DNA from: Siphonodentalium dalli
Lineage: Eukaryota; Mollusca; Scaphopoda; Gadilida; Siphonodentaliidae
Length of the DNA stretch: 64,000 bases
Assembly (NCBI GenBank): GCA_032622095.1
Contig: CP136061.1
Location: 236,733,815 to 236,797,814 of the forward strand
Direction of reading: 5' to 3'
Position numbers and translations under genes: made by a program. The notes under the pieces are model-generated. The model made no database searches. It saw only the letters and a program-made list of their open reading frames with translations, and was not told where the DNA came from. Below, in pieces: positions 22,296 to 34,490 of this stretch; position 1 is the first letter of the stretch, and each line of letters starts with the position of its first letter.

Positions 22296-22677
22296 CCCTT
22301 TACCCAACAAACTGGCCAAAACCGGCCAAATAAAGCTGCAACAGCCTAAATTATCTTGGGTCTGTCTCAATAGAACCATACAAATATGGATATCATTGGA
22401 ACCGGCTCCTTGACCACATTGTGATAGTTACAGTTATGCCCTGTGCCAATGCATTCTATTATATATGCGAGTCGACCATAGGTCGCCTCGCATATATAAG
22501 AGAATGCATTGGCCTAAAAAAAATCTTTTTTTACCATTTTTTCTTACATTCTTTAACAATTTTATAATTTTTAATGTGTTAAGCCAATGCATTCTCTTAT
22601 ATATGCGAGGCGACATATGGTCGACTCGCATATATAAGAGAATGCATTGGCACAGGGCCCTTCTGTTGGGTAAAGGG
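22296..22677. mobile_element. TTAA hairpin MITE, copy 1
   Basis: TTAA lies on both sides (22292-22295 and 22678-22681). The ends are CCCTTTACCCAACA and its inverse TGTTGGGTAAAGGG, of piggyBac type. Inside are two near-perfect palindromes of about 70 bp (about 22446-22513 and 22582-22651), each CCAATGCATTCTCTTATATA-type arms around a GTCGACC-ATA-GGTCGCC centre, separated by an A/T-rich spacer. No coding capacity. Confidence 0.9.
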
Positions 22678-22681
22678 TTAA

Positions 22682-24083
22682 ACATTGATGGATTCATATT
22701 GCTCATTTTGTCATGGTATGTTAGTAGATTTTCCTCCATTGGAATTGTCAAATCATCCTAATAATCCTAACATCTCCAGCAGACTGGATGCCAACACTAT
22801 CATGGTCACTGGTAAGCTACTAGTATACTACTGATAGTCCAAGCCATACATGTAGTATAAGAATGAGTTTGGACCAATATATATGAATTAATCCGAACAT
22901 GTGACACAATTGGAAACAGGTGGAAAAACATATTGTCTTAACAATTTTCAATGCGTCTAGGGCATATAGCTAGGGATGTAGTTTCCATGCACATACCGGT
23001 AACGAACTGTCTCCCAATTTGATGATGTGGCAAATACCGGAAAGTCCATTTAGAGAACTTACCCATAACTGACCATGTCTGACATAGTGTGTCTAATTTT
23101 GTTCTCGATACTTCCAACTCCACATCTGACATTGTGATTCGGATCAATGTACTGATATACACGTATCAACATGGATGTTTTGTCTGAGGACCGAAGACAA
23201 ACTTATGTTGTTTTTTTAATATGACAACTGTATTTCCCAAATAATTTATGTGCATTTTGACACAATCTAATATATGGGTCCATCACTGTTTTTCAAACAG
23301 TAAGTTACTGACCTATTGCTTGTTAATGAGACTGACTGGTCCTGGATGAGGTACCGGTCATGGCAGAAAGTAGTAATTTATCAGTAAAACTGCTTTTATT
23401 GCCCACAAATTCATGTGCTGGGATATCGTCGGACCACTTGCCCTGAATCATATGGGTCCTGAATGAACTCCACAACCAATGGCACTGCCCTTGGTTGTGA
23501 TTATAGGAGGTACCCTCTCTTTCACAATGACACGACTCTTCAAATTTGTGCTAATCTGAATGTCAAATAACATGTATGGTGGGTTTGGTACTGTCTCATT
23601 GGTTTTGAATTTGGAACAATTACAATTGTCATTTTACCCGAGCAATACCAATTTGTTTTAGATGCCATTTAATCGTCTCATTCATCTAGGGAATGATTTA
23701 TACAGAAGAAGCTATCATCCATGCCAGAAGTTGTGAATATTGTTCCGCTCTGCGCTCTGCAGGGTCCTTTCAATATATTTATCACAATCTTTTCCTCAGA
23801 TTCACTATTGATCTGAAATAAACTGCCCTGAACACTATAGTGTATGAGTGGGTCTGAAAATACATTTTTTTCACATACATGTATTATCAAAATACTAGAT
23901 CTTGCTAAGTTTTCAACGAATAAAAGTATTTTAATCTCAATTATAGTATACCAAGTCTTCTCGAGACTCATTAACTACAATTCATTTGTCAGACTTCGTT
24001 ATCTGATTGAAAGAATGGATACTTTATTGACTGACCATCACATGTATTCAGTGGTGTATGTGATAACCTGTACCGGCCTGTAA
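22682..24083. other. No recognisable gene
   Basis: Sequence between the two hairpin MITEs; short open frames only. Confidence 0.5.
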
Positions 24084-24475
24084 CCCTTTACCCAACAAAC
24101 CGGCCAAAAACGCCCAAATAAAGCTTCAACAGCCTAAAATATCTTGGGTCTGTCTCAATAGAACCATACAAATATGGATATCATTGGAACCGGCTCCTTG
24201 ACCACATTGTGATAGTTACAGTTATGCCCTGTGCCAATGCATTCTCTTATATATGCGAGTCGACCATAGGTCGCCTCGCATATATAAGAGAATGCATTGG
24301 CCTAAAAAAAATCTGTTTTTAACACTTTTTACCATTTTTTCTTACATTCTTTAACAATTTTATAATTTTTAATGTGTTAAGCCAATGCATTCTCTTATAT
24401 ATGCGAGGCGACCTATGGTCGACTCGCATATATAAGAGAATGCATTGGCACAGGGCCGTTCTGTTTGGTAAAGGG
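24084..24475. mobile_element. TTAA hairpin MITE, copy 2
   Basis: Same family as 22296-22677, very similar throughout. The right flank is TTAA (24476-24479); the left flank reads GTAA, a one-base change. Both palindromes are complete (about 24233-24301 and 24382-24449). Confidence 0.9.
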
Positions 24476-25517
24476 TTAACAAAACAGACAGTATAAGAGT
24501 ATTTCCGGTATGTAAAATTGTAAATCAAACTTTCATGATAAACAATAGTTGTCCTATCCCATACTGTATGAAAACCATCTATCAGGTCTTAACATCCATA
24601 AATTTTTTTGCGAGAATCAATACATGTATATAGTATTTCTTCAGCAAATCAGCTGTTTTTACAAGAAGCATGATTCTCACACTGACCAATCGTTTCTGCG
24701 CTGTGGCGGTAAAATCGCGATATTTTCCAGCTACCAAGACGAGAAAAATCACAAATATCTACATGGACAGGTAATTATCATATTTATTACAATAAACCCT
24801 CCACAGCCCTGTAGGGTGACATTAGTGCCAACAGATGCACGCTGAATCGCCCACTCCCTTAGTTTCTATGTCTGAGAAAAACTCTGCACAAAATGCCTGG
24901 GTGTGGTTTCTGAACAATGCCTCCCACTGAAAACAGTCTGATTTTAACACAACGATAACACGTTAGCACCCTACTGGTGAGCCTCATGTGAGCTACAATA
25001 ATTAATGAACGTATCCATATTGGCCAACTGTCATAATAGCCACTAATAGTCGAGAAAACAGCGATCTAAGCGGACCACTAGTCACACAAAAATGCATAAA
25101 AGTGCAAACGCCGCTGTAAAGGAGATGACAACAATGCTGTGGAGAACCCAGTTATACAATTAGATGACACCATATGGAATTCTTGTGTTGTTTCAGTGCT
25201 GATTCAACTTTTCGCCAGCTTGTTTACATTGTGGTGCATACGTGAGAGAGGCGTGACAATTTCTAAGCGATTCTGCATGTGTATGCTTAACAGTGCCATT
25301 CCAGTCACAACCTATATATTCCCATATAGTGTCCTTATATTTACTGTATCATGACTATATCGAGGCTGTGTAAAGTGGCAAGTGACTGTTCAGGAGATTG
25401 CGTATTAATATATATGGGTACCCACCATCTTCTATATAAATTGTTTGGTACTTGAACTTTGCATGCTGTGATTTTGTCTACTCTGTTCTGATAATTCAAA
25501 AATATTTATCTGCATAA

Positions 25518-27013
25518 TTGACTCAAGCTCCACGAAAAACGTCATATGTGTCACACAGAACTCACGCCAGGAAAAAGTTGTTCGGACAGAAATTCCAGCC
25601 AACAAAATCGTTTGTTATATCCCCAAGCGTTGATGACATTCTACAAGAGGACAATGTTCTTGAAGATATGAAGACATTCTTCAGGCTCGTCGATGATCAC
25701 AAGTTTCCGTTGAACAATCTTTCATTCAGACTGTTCATATATATAGAGACTATAAGAGCAGCGTGAATTTCGTTACTTATTCCTTATTTCTTATTAAAAA
25801 AAATTGGGAAAATGTGGCAAATGAACATGGCAACGTCTTAAGTAGGGCGGAAATAAACGGAAATAGTCCGAAACAAGTGCGGGGTCATAAATGGCCACCT
25901 CGGCCAAACATTTTGGGCCGAAAAGATTTTTTATGACCCCGCACTTGTTTCGGACTATTTCCGTTTATTTTCGGACTTTACCTATTTTCGAGGCATTTTA
26001 AAACTTTTTTTTTCAGAATTGTTTTTCGCAGGAAATTTAGTCTCGCCCTACTTAAGACGTTGCCATGGTCATTTGCCACATTTTCCCAAATTTTCCTGAC
26101 CGAGCAAAGCGGGAATTTCTATTTGACCACTTTTTCGGACTCGACCCAAAAAAATTTTGGCAAAATTTTTGGCCGAGGTTTCGGACTATTTTCGTTTATT
26201 TTCGGACTTTGCCTATTTTCGAGGCATTTTTGAACTTTTTTCCAGAATTTTTTTTCACAGGAAATTTTGTCACGCCCTACTTAAGACGTTGCCATGGTCA
26301 TTTGCCACATTTTCCCAAATTTTTTGAATAAGGAATAAGTAACGAAATTCACGCTGCTACTATAAGATGGTATTCGCTGGACACCACAACGCAGATGCGG
26401 TATTCTAATATGACCATGAAGTTCTGGAAAACTGGATATAGGCTTCTTGGGAATAAATTTATACTTCTAATGAGTGGGTCAAAGAATTCCAATCAGCTTA
26501 TAACTGGAGAAACTATTAGAGGAACATAATTATGATCCAACTGAGTCAGATATCAACTTTGCCGTGCCTTCTATTGACTCTTTACGGGCATTTAACAAGG
26601 ACAAATTCCCACTCATCATAAATCCGGGAGTGATAGATCGATCTGTATCATTCTGTGGGAATGCAGATAGGGACTTTATTCTGAGCATGGATGGGAAGAA
26701 GGTTGTTCCAGGTATCGATGACAAGTTCGGAGATATTGATTTGTTCGGCCATGAAACCCACACAACTGCGTTGGCTGAGCGGTTGAGAATGGAGAAAGAA
26801 CTAAGCACGATTAGTGACATAATAAATACCGTAAATGTTTTATCGAAAAACTCTTTGGGGAACTACGATAGTGTAAAGACAGACATTGAAGAGAGTGTCA
26901 TTCGGCTTGGAGAGAGACATCGGGAAACTATGCAGATAAATATTTTTGAATTATCAGAACAGAGTAGACAAAATCACAGCATGCAAAGTTCAAGTACCAA
27001 ACAATTTATATAG
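25518..27013 (+). pseudogene. Unassigned transposon protein, split by MITE and frameshift
   Basis: The first piece (25518-25756) ends LSFRLFIYIETIR. Taking out the 25757-26358 MITE with one copy of its target duplication, the frame continues from 26367 as WYSLDTTTQMRYSN and FWKTGYRLLGNKFILLMSG. A one-base shift near 26505 then leads to YDPTESDINFAVPSIDSL, FPLIINPGVIDRSVSFCGNA, LSMDGKKVVPGIDDKFGDID and LFGHE, followed by a helical, charged C-terminus that ends at 27011-27013 inside the right TIR. The MDGKK and DIDLFGHE blocks carry acidic residues that might be catalytic, but this is only a guess. I remember similar multi-copy uncharacterised invertebrate proteins but cannot name a family. No start codon is evident; an upstream exon may be missing. 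Confidence 0.6.
25757..26358. mobile_element. 602 bp MITE with 8 bp target duplication
   Basis: ACTATAAG is duplicated at 25749-25756 and 26359-26366. The TIR is AGCAGCGTGAATTTCGTTAC and continues for about 30 bp. Inside, a block with TTTCGGACTATTT, CGAGGCATTTT and CGCCCTACTTAAGACG is duplicated (about 25950-26095 and 26180-26325). An 8 bp duplication suits hAT or P-like elements; no transposase is present. Confidence 0.85.
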
Positions 27014-27813
27014 AAGATGGTGGGTACCCATATATATTAATACGCAATCTCCTGAACAGTCACTTGCCACTTTACACAGCCTCGATATAGTCATGATACA
27101 GTAAATATAAGGACACTATATGGGAATATATAGGTTGTGACTGGAATGGCACTGTTAAGCATACACATGCAGAATCGCTTAGAAATTGTCACACCTCTCT
27201 CACTTATGCACCACAATGTAAACAAGCTGGCGAAAAGTTGAATCAGCACTGAAACAACACAAGAATTCCATATGGTGTCATCTAATTGTATAACTGGGTT
27301 CTCCACAGCATTGTTGTCATCTCCTTTACAGCGGCGTTTGCACTTTTATGCATTTTTGTGTGACTAGTGGTCCGCTTAGATCGCTGTTTTCTCGACTATT
27401 AGTGGCTATTATGACAGTTGGCCAATATGGATACGTTCATTAATTATTGTAGCTCACATGAGGCTCACCAGTAGGGTGCTAACGTGTTATCGTTGTGTTA
27501 AAATCAGACTGTTTTCAGTGGGAGGCATTGTTCAGAAACCACACCCAGGCATTTTGTGCAGAGTTTTTCTCAGACATAGAAACTAAGGGAGTGGGCGATT
27601 CAGCGTGCATCTGTTGGCACTAATGTCACCCTACAGGGCTGTGGAGGGTTTATTGTAATAAATATGATAATTACCTGTCCATGTAGATATTTGTGATTTT
27701 TCTCGTCTTGGTAGCTGGAAAATATCGCGATTTTACCGCCACAGCGCCCGTACACTCCAACACAGCGGACATACACCCGCCACAGCGCAGAAACGATTGG
27801 TCAGTGTGATTCT

Positions 27814-28660
27814 ATTTCTCATCAACACTAAGGCTAAGCCCTACTTATTTATCCATTTGGGGCTCTTTGTCCCGAAACAATGATCCCGCCATTGATTAAA
27901 ACACTGATTCCTCCACAAATCGGCAGATTTAATTTCAGTGATTGTCACACATTTCCAAATGTAAATACCGATAGGTATGTACAATTATCTAATGTCATTT
28001 CTCCATCTCCTGGACTAACATTGTTCAATGTTTTGCTGCATTGTTTCAATGTACTGTATTAAGTATTATGAACATATTCTGACTGGATGTATTGGTTGAG
28101 AGGTCGCAATTTTATGACATGTTTCATTTCTTTAGTCATTATTGCCACAACTGTTACATGTACCTGTATCTTGAAATATCTGTACATGCATCACCAGAAA
28201 ACTATAATTGTTTCTCAATTAAATTCAAGATCTACTGATCTTTTGTTTTCTAGTCCATTTATTTTGTTTGTGGAAAATGTAAAGCGACCTCCCACCGTTA
28301 CATCCGGACGAGCATATAATATACTTTTAGAATACTAACCGAGTCATCTTATCCTTCCTTGGGTGTTCTTCCCTCTGTTTGGAGTTTCAAATGAATCCAA
28401 AGGTATTATCTTACATAGAATTTGCAGTTGGTTGCTTGTTTGTCAAAAGTTGTGGTGATGGCATGACTTGTCTGCCCCAGCAGTTATTTGGTTATTCACA
28501 ACAGTGGTCTCTTGCCTGCGAAGTCTCATCTATGATGCATTTCTATTCATTGAAAAATTTGGCTTGTGCAAGGAAGCAATAGTCAAAAGATTTATTTCTT
28601 ATTTTTTTAACAATCTTGAGTTCGATCTCTGCCAAACACCAGTTATCGACAAGGAAAAAC
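27814..28660. other. No recognisable gene
   Basis: Short open frames only; no domain recognised. Confidence 0.5.
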
Positions 28661-28666
28661 ATTGAG

Positions 28667-28899
28667 CCCTTTGAGTGCCAGGTCCGATTTTTGTATCAAC
28701 CCATATACCCTGTGCCAATGCATTCTCTTATATATGCGAGTCGACCATAGGTCGCCTCGCATATATAAGAGAATGCATTGGCCTAACAATTATTTATTTA
28801 TTTATTTTTTTTACAATTTTAATATATTTTATTATATTCTTTAACAGACTTATTGTGTAGGTTTAGGGCCGATAATATCGGCCCCTGGCACTCGAAGGG
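28667..28899. mobile_element. Palindrome element related to the TTAA MITEs but with different TIRs
   Basis: The ends are CCCTTTGAGTGCCAGG (left) and CCCTTCGAGTGCCAGG read inward from the right. One copy of the same ~70 bp palindrome found in the TTAA MITEs lies at about 28711-28782. No clear TTAA duplication is seen (left flank TTGAG, right flank TTAT). A second short palindrome, GGGCCGATAATATCGGCCC, lies near 28866-28884. Confidence 0.65.
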
Positions 28900-28904
28900 T
28901 TATT

Positions 28905-30120
28905 GGATTCTTGGATTTTCCATCAGTTAGAAAACTCTAATGCACATTCAAGGCTTAAATAAGTGGTCTGACACGGACATTTGTCAGACACCAAATCCAA
29001 ATTTTTATAGGTTGTCAGGCTCTGCTTTAAAACTGTCTGACATAATGTCAGGTTGAAATATTGACATATTTTTAAGGAAAATATCACTGGTAATGTGATT
29101 TTTGCTAAATAAATTGATATAGTCAGTATGCTGTTAAATAAAATTTAGTCTATTGGAGAGTAGTTTAAATTTTTGTTTTTTGCCAAAATCTGTCTTTTTC
29201 AGTTATATGATTATTAGAACTTGGCTGTCTACAAAATATTTGAATTGGAAAACTTATTGAACAAGTATTTCTTATAACCATAAATGAGCATGAATTTGGT
29301 AAGCATATTCAATTTTGTTGCCAGGGTTTACATTATTTATTATAGTAAAAAAGTGACAATTGAGAAGAGGTACATACCTGGGAGATAATAAATCATTATT
29401 ATTTTCACTTGACATTATTTCGGGTGATAAAAAAGACATGTCAGGCCTCATTTTTAAATGTCAGGCCATGTCTGTTTGGTGCCTGACAAAATGTAAGACA
29501 GTCAAATAAAAATTATTTTAAAGCTTGTGCACATTTCTGTCTGATGATGTGGTGAAAGTTTCATGGTGACCCATTTGGTGCCGATATTATCTAGAAGTTG
29601 GCAAAGATGTCTCTCACTTTGTGATAAGACTTCGAACTTGGTAAAGTTCTGCAGATCTCTCATAAATGAAGCTTCATGTATTGATCGTTGCTGATACATC
29701 AGCGCACTAGTGACCATAATTATAGGAGAGAATGAGTGGTTCGGGGGGCTAGCCCGGGATTGTCGGAAGGACCGAATGGCTGTTGTCTACAATTCTTTTG
29801 TAATAGTCAGGCTGTTCGTTGAAAGACTGTCAACTTGGTGTGATTGTGATACCACCACCAATATTTTTCAACTTCAAAACAGACCTTTCTTTTGTTTTGT
29901 CAATATCCAGGCATGCATGCCATTATTGACATAATTTTACATTTTTGTCAAAGTCTCCAGATACATTAACACTAGGCATAGAGTCAATCAGGCCCTTTGG
30001 CTCTGTGAAAATCTCATTCAATGATTCTGCCATTTAATGGTTATCATATTTCCACGATTTTTTTTTCAAAATCTGATCAATATGTTCTTTGCACTGCATG
30101 CATACTACTAATTGTCACCC
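28905..30120. other. No recognisable gene
   Basis: AT-rich. TGTCAGGC/TCTGACA words recur (28970-29050 and 29440-29500), suggesting a diverged internal repeat. Confidence 0.4.
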
Positions 30121-30335
30121 ATGTGAACACAGGAGTCTTTTAACAGCACTGCATGCTACTCCTTTCTCGGGAATTCTCAAGATTCCACTGCTGTCGAGTC
30201 AGCATTTTTTCCAGTCGTAACTGACGTGAATACGGGAGTTTATAACAGCACTGCGTGCTACTCCTTTCTCTGGAATTCCCAACGATTCCACTGCTGTGGT
30301 ACTGTCAGCATTGTTTTCCAGTCGTAACTGACGCA
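30121..30335. repeat. ~105 bp direct repeat, two copies
   Basis: The order AACAGCACTGC, GCTACTCCTTTCTC, GGAATTC, GATTCCACTGCTGT and CCAGTCGTAACTGACG is present twice, starting at about 30121 and about 30230. Confidence 0.8.
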
Positions 30336-30597
30336 CACACGTCACGAATATTCTACGTTAGAACCATGGCAAGACCACTGAAATGTAGAATCTTCCAATG
30401 TCGCCAAGTTAAACTCCTCGTACTTTGAGTTGTAAAGTTCATACATAGTCTATCTTAGAACTCCGTTTGCTTGCAACCTATGGTTGTCGAGTAGAGAGAC
30501 AAGCTTCTTCTCTCTCATAGTATTAAGATTCCGTAAAGATATCTTAATCTTAACTGCGTAAATAAAGCAACCGGCTTGTTGTTTGCCTAAGAAACGA

Positions 30598-30765
30598 ATG
30601 ACTAGATTAGGATTTGGTGCGGTATTTTCGCTTCCGGTTTTTCAAAAACACGGAACGGATAGCGGAACGAACCGCGCGGCTTAAATCTGGTAAGCTGAAG
30701 ATTACTATCTGTACGGACATATCAGGTAATTGCTAATTTATGAAATAAAATCACCCTCTGGGGAC
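30598..30765 (-). repeat. DIRS end fragment
   Basis: 30600-30720 matches 18890-19000 in reverse complement (TAGATTAGGATTTGGTGCGG, CGGAACGAACCG, GCTGAAGATTACTATCTGTA). 30708-30760 matches the inverse of 19116-19160. It lies about 50 bp upstream of the first REJ exon. Confidence 0.7.
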
Positions 30766-30811
30766 CTCATTCTGCAAATGACAGACACACTTTTTCAATG
30801 CTTGTTTGCAG

Positions 30812-30972
30812 GGATATTTTTATGTTGTTGGTGCAGACAACACTGTGATACTCCATGGTGGCAGATACAGAGAAATAACTGATGGGCAGCAACTGGTCCT
30901 GGATGGAAGCCAATCATACAATGAAGATTGGACTCGTTCTAACAGGGTAGCTCTGTTCCTTAGCCTGATACA
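30812..30972 (+). CDS. REJ-module protein (polycystin-1/REJ family), exon A
   Basis: The acceptor is TTTGCAG before 30812 and the donor GTGAGA after 30972. The frame reads VVGADNTVILHGGRYREITD then GQQLVLDGSQSYNEDW, and runs to LFLSLIH across the junction. The pattern (glycine-rich GG-x-R, then LDGSxSY) is that of REJ modules just before the WxxxC segment. REJ modules form the large extracellular stalk of polycystin-1, PKDREJ and sea-urchin REJ receptors, upstream of the GAIN/GPS and membrane parts. The exon ends in phase 2, which the next exon completes as H-WTYSC. An earlier donor at 30947 (GTAGCT) would break the phase and is rejected. Upstream exons were not recognised. Confidence 0.65.
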
Positions 30973-31383
30973 GTGAGAATAAAAATAAATAATCCATTTA
31001 AGTCTTTCCCATGAGGAAAACACAGTTAGAGCACTTATTTGCTCCCGCAATTCGGAAGACGGGTGCAATTGTACCCATAATATAATCATAAATTCAATGG
31101 GGTTGTCTCATTCAAAATGTCATTGTGGGATAGACATACATGTACATATATGTCCCATTACACTTTCACATGATCATAATTGAATGAAGACAGGTCAGAA
31201 TCTTTGTAGGCTTTCAAATAGTTCCTGCATTGAATCGACGTTTACAAATTTTAGAACCCGTGAATTGAAAATTTCGAGTTTTTATGGGTGCGAGAGAAAA
31301 TGTTTTCATCTCCCAGGAAGGGCTGTCTATTGATTTAAACAATTTTGTTTTCAGGTTTGCCGTGGTTACAGGTGGTTACTTAC

Positions 31384-31506
31384 GGAATAATCTCTGTTTC
31401 CTAATGTATTTATACTCAGTTTAAAGACATTTGCCTAATCGCAAACTTTGTGGTTAGGCAAATGTCTTTAAACTGTGTAATTATATTTGGATAGAGACAT
31501 TATTCC
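31384..31506. repeat. Foldback hairpin element in intron A
   Basis: 31417-31438 and 31454-31475 form a perfect 22 bp stem (CAGTTTAAAGACATTTGCCT arm) with a 15-base loop. A looser outer pair (GGAATAATCTCTG near 31384 and AGAGACATTATTCC near 31493) flanks it. Confidence 0.75.
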
Positions 31507-31639
31507 TTATATTTACAGCTCAACAGAATATATCAACACAAAAGTGCATTCTGAGTTGGATATTCAGTAAAACCTGTTTCTAGAGAGACGTACTACCCAT
31601 TTTAGCTCAAGTTTACTCGTAAAGTTTGAGCTATTTCCA

Positions 31640-31990
31640 TGGATTGGTATCCATCGTCCGTGTGTGTGTGTGTCATATGTCATGGCTGTTGACATTGACA
31701 TGTAGATTGGAAACGAATCATTTTGGGGTCATTTGGCCATAAAACATGGCCGACAACACCCATCTTGGATTTTACTCTTTGCAGGTCATACCTTTGTCGG
31801 ATCATCATGAACTTTGTCATGGATGTTAACATTTACATGTAGATGGTAACGAGTCATTTTGGGGTCATTCGGCAGAAAAACATGGCTGCCAGCTGCCGTC
31901 TTGGATTTAAAAATTCAATTCAAAATTCCATTTATTGCTCTCATCACAAAAATTTTACTTCTTCGCAAAGTTGAGCTACAGTGACATGGA
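31640..31990. repeat. Dispersed ATGGCTGTTGACATTGACAT repeat
   Basis: Two diverged subunits contain GTTGACATTGACATGTAGAT, CATTTTGGGGTCAT, ACATGGC and ATCTTGGATTT. Many subunits of the same family lie at 53235-54130. TTTGAGCT and GTTGAGCTACAG are found around it. Confidence 0.7.
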
Positions 31991-32040
31991 CACTTTCATT
32001 ATTATATATTATGTTATTGGTCAATCCGTCCATTCGTATT

Positions 32041-32370
32041 TTCATTTATGTAAGTAACTTTAGTAAGTTTGAACTGAATGGAATGAAATTTGTTATGTGG
32101 GTTTACTAGCATAAAAAATACGGTCAAGTTCAAATTTGGGTTCCGGCTGCCAATTTTCACTGGAGATACAGCCCTTTTTGTTGGAATTTGCACTCAGTTT
32201 TCGTTTCCAGATGATAACTTTAGGAAGTCTGAATGGAATGAAATTTGGTATGTGGGTTTACTAGCCAAATATACAGGTCAAGTTCGAATGTGGGTTCCGC
32301 CCGCCAATTTTTGCCGGAATTATGGTCATTGTCGACTTAGTATTAATTTGGTTTCTGTATGATAATTCTA
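32041..32370. repeat. Dispersed GATGATAACTTT-type repeat
   Basis: Two subunits of the family at 10202-10620, with AAATTTGGTATGTGGGTTTA, TCAAGTTCGAATGTGGGTTC and CCGCCCGCCAATTTTTGCCG. Confidence 0.75.
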
Positions 32371-32760
32371 AAAAATAAACAAGACTTTCCTTGGGAAGGT
32401 GAAGTTCATTTTGAATTTTATGAGTAATTAATCACAAGGGTTTTTAATAGGATAGCGCACTTGTGCATGCGCCAAACCAAGTTAAAATCACTCTTTGCAG
32501 CAACTTTTCACTGAAAATTGCCAGAATAAAACCAGCTTGCTCTGCAAGCAACTAGGATTTTGTCTGTCTGAGTTTCTCTTTGAGCAACTTGATATCTAGA
32601 GTAAATTTAAAATAAATTGATTGCAATTTGCTTTTCAAATCTCTTTGTTTGATCACGGGATTCATAAGGGTATGTTTACAAAATGGCGTCCAGCTCACTC
32701 CTTCTGGCTAAATTGAAAGTTGAGCAAGGCCGGGATTTAGTTGATAAAATATTAACATTA

Positions 32761-33101
32761 AAGGGGTACTGTAACCTAAATCCGGCCATTTATGGGACCA
32801 TCTCCTTTTATACTCAACAGAATATATGCAACAAATGAATGAATTTGAGCCATGGGTGAGTGCAAAATACACTCATGCGCTCTATGAACGATGCAAACAA
32901 CATGATAATTGTAATGAATATGATTTTATAACTCCAGCCATAAATTCATTTTCATCATAATTACCATGATGTTGATTGCATTGTTCAGAGCACAAGAGTG
33001 TATTTTGCACAATCCCATGGCTCAAATTCATTCATTTGTTACATATATTCTATTGAGTAGATAGTCCTATATATGGCCAGATTTGGGGTACAGTACCCCT
33101 T
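32761..33101. mobile_element. TA-flanked foldback MITE (mariner-like ends)
   Basis: The whole 341 bp is a long imperfect palindrome with ends AAGGGGTACTGTA and the inverse TACAGTACCCCTT, each next to TA (32759-32760 and 33102-33103). The arms pair over most of their length (ATGAATGAATTTGAGCCATG against CATGGCTCAAATTCATTCAT). Confidence 0.8.
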
Positions 33102-33103
33102 TA

Positions 33104-34490
33104 AGTCGCATTATGCATGTGCAGAGAATGTGTCCATTTAGACGACTCCATTTTGTCAGAAATTCCATATTTTGTACTTTCGGTTTTGCGCATATCCCTT
33201 TGTATCTGGTGTCTTTTGTATTTGTCGACCATTCAATTACATGCAAAAAGTACAAAATAACTCATAGTCAGCACTAAATGTGCTAAAGAGACTCATGGGG
33301 TTCTAACAACTATTATTAACACTTCCATGGAGCTTCCTAAAATTTTGTGAAAACCTTGTGCCAATGTATTCTCACAGACGGACTGATAACATAATACAAC
33401 CGTTTTTCAAAAGGGTGTAACAGTTTGGTAACGATACAGCAGAACCTGTCTTGAGAGACACCATCAGCAGTGACAACCTGCCATTTCTAACCACAGTTCT
33501 CCGACTGGATTATTCTAGATATCATCTTCAATGTCCGACCACCTGTCAAATGCGACCACATCACCTAATCGGTTCAAATTTCAACTGCGTTGAGAGACCA
33601 CCCCCATTTATTAATGAAGAAAGAAATTGAAATGTATTGGTTAAACTTTGTAAAAATTCAACAGAAAAGACACCAGATACTCTTTCTCATGTCAGGTAGT
33701 TGCCTCTGGAAATGTGAAGATAATAACTTCAACATAGACTGTTACTTGTACTTACTATCTCTACAATTCCCACCAATGAATAGGAATTTTTCATCACTTG
33801 TATTATCTGTTCATCTGTCTGTCATCCACTTATATTTCCTGAAACTTTTTTCTACCATAATTTCATATGCTATTGTGTGTTTAACTCCTATTTTGTAAAT
33901 TTAATCTGTACACCCTACTGTGGTTATAAATTTGTACTGTTGGTGTACGTTTTCAAACACCATTTCATGGGTTAAATGTTTATACCCATAGTATAACTAC
34001 ATCGCAGTTAGCAAAAATTGGAAGTTGTTATGATATCAGTTATGTAGCTGGAAAATTACCTGCATTTCAATCAAACATAGCTTGCTTGTGTTATATAAAC
34101 TAGGAAACATATATAAATGGAACTAGTGATTGACATCATGACGTAAAAGTATACATCACTACGCGGGACACACATTCCTTATGGCATTGTGTTTGGGTTT
34201 CTTGTTGAAGATACACATTAAAAGTAAACAGTGTTGTTGTTGAATTTGCAGAACAAATAAAAAAAATAATAATTATAGCATAAACAAAATACTCCCGTAG
34301 TAGCGGAGAGTACCAGTTTTTCCACCACTCTTGGTATTGTAGTTTTAACCACTCGCCAAAGGCTTGTGGTTATAAAACCGCTATTCCATTGTGGTGTAAA
34401 TTTGATTCTCTCGGCACCTATGGGTGTTTTCTATATATACCCAGGGTATAGAATATCTCCGGGGGCGAACGTCGTTACCCTGGGGAGATT
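33104..34490. other. Intron sequence, nothing recognised
   Basis: Contains a stretch (33115-33250) distantly similar to 58130-58210 (GTCCATTTTGTC, TTGTACTT, GCGCATATCC), so probably another repeat. No gene seen. Confidence 0.45.

Larger units (their letters stand above)
24678..27808. mobile_element. DNA transposon with ~840-880 bp TIRs, ends CACACTG, 5 bp target duplication
   Basis: ATTCT occurs at 24673-24677 and again at 27809-27813. The element starts CACACTGACCAATCG and ends in its inverse. The left TIR runs 24678-25517 and the right 26932-27808; they are nearly identical, but the right one has an extra ~40 bp repeat near 27750-27790. The unique centre encodes one broken protein. The right TIR includes the last ~27 codons of that protein. 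A 5 bp duplication and CACA-type ends recall Transib-like elements, but the protein does not show a Transib/RAG1 motif that I recognise, so the superfamily is open. Confidence 0.8.

Noticed and set aside
22434-22761. Hydrophilic frames across the hairpin MITEs (also in the other copies)
   Set aside because: They read through perfect palindromes on both strands; translation artefact of the repeat.
25139-27306. 71-codon frame present in both TIRs (25139-25354 + and 27091-27306 -) as a conserved gene
   Set aside because: Its conservation follows from TIR identity; no recognisable domain and no splice or start context.
30947-30952. Donor GTAGCT at 30947 for exon A
   Set aside because: It would end in phase 0 and put exon B in a frame with an early stop; GTGAGA at 30973 keeps the frame and gives the REJ-like WTYSC join.
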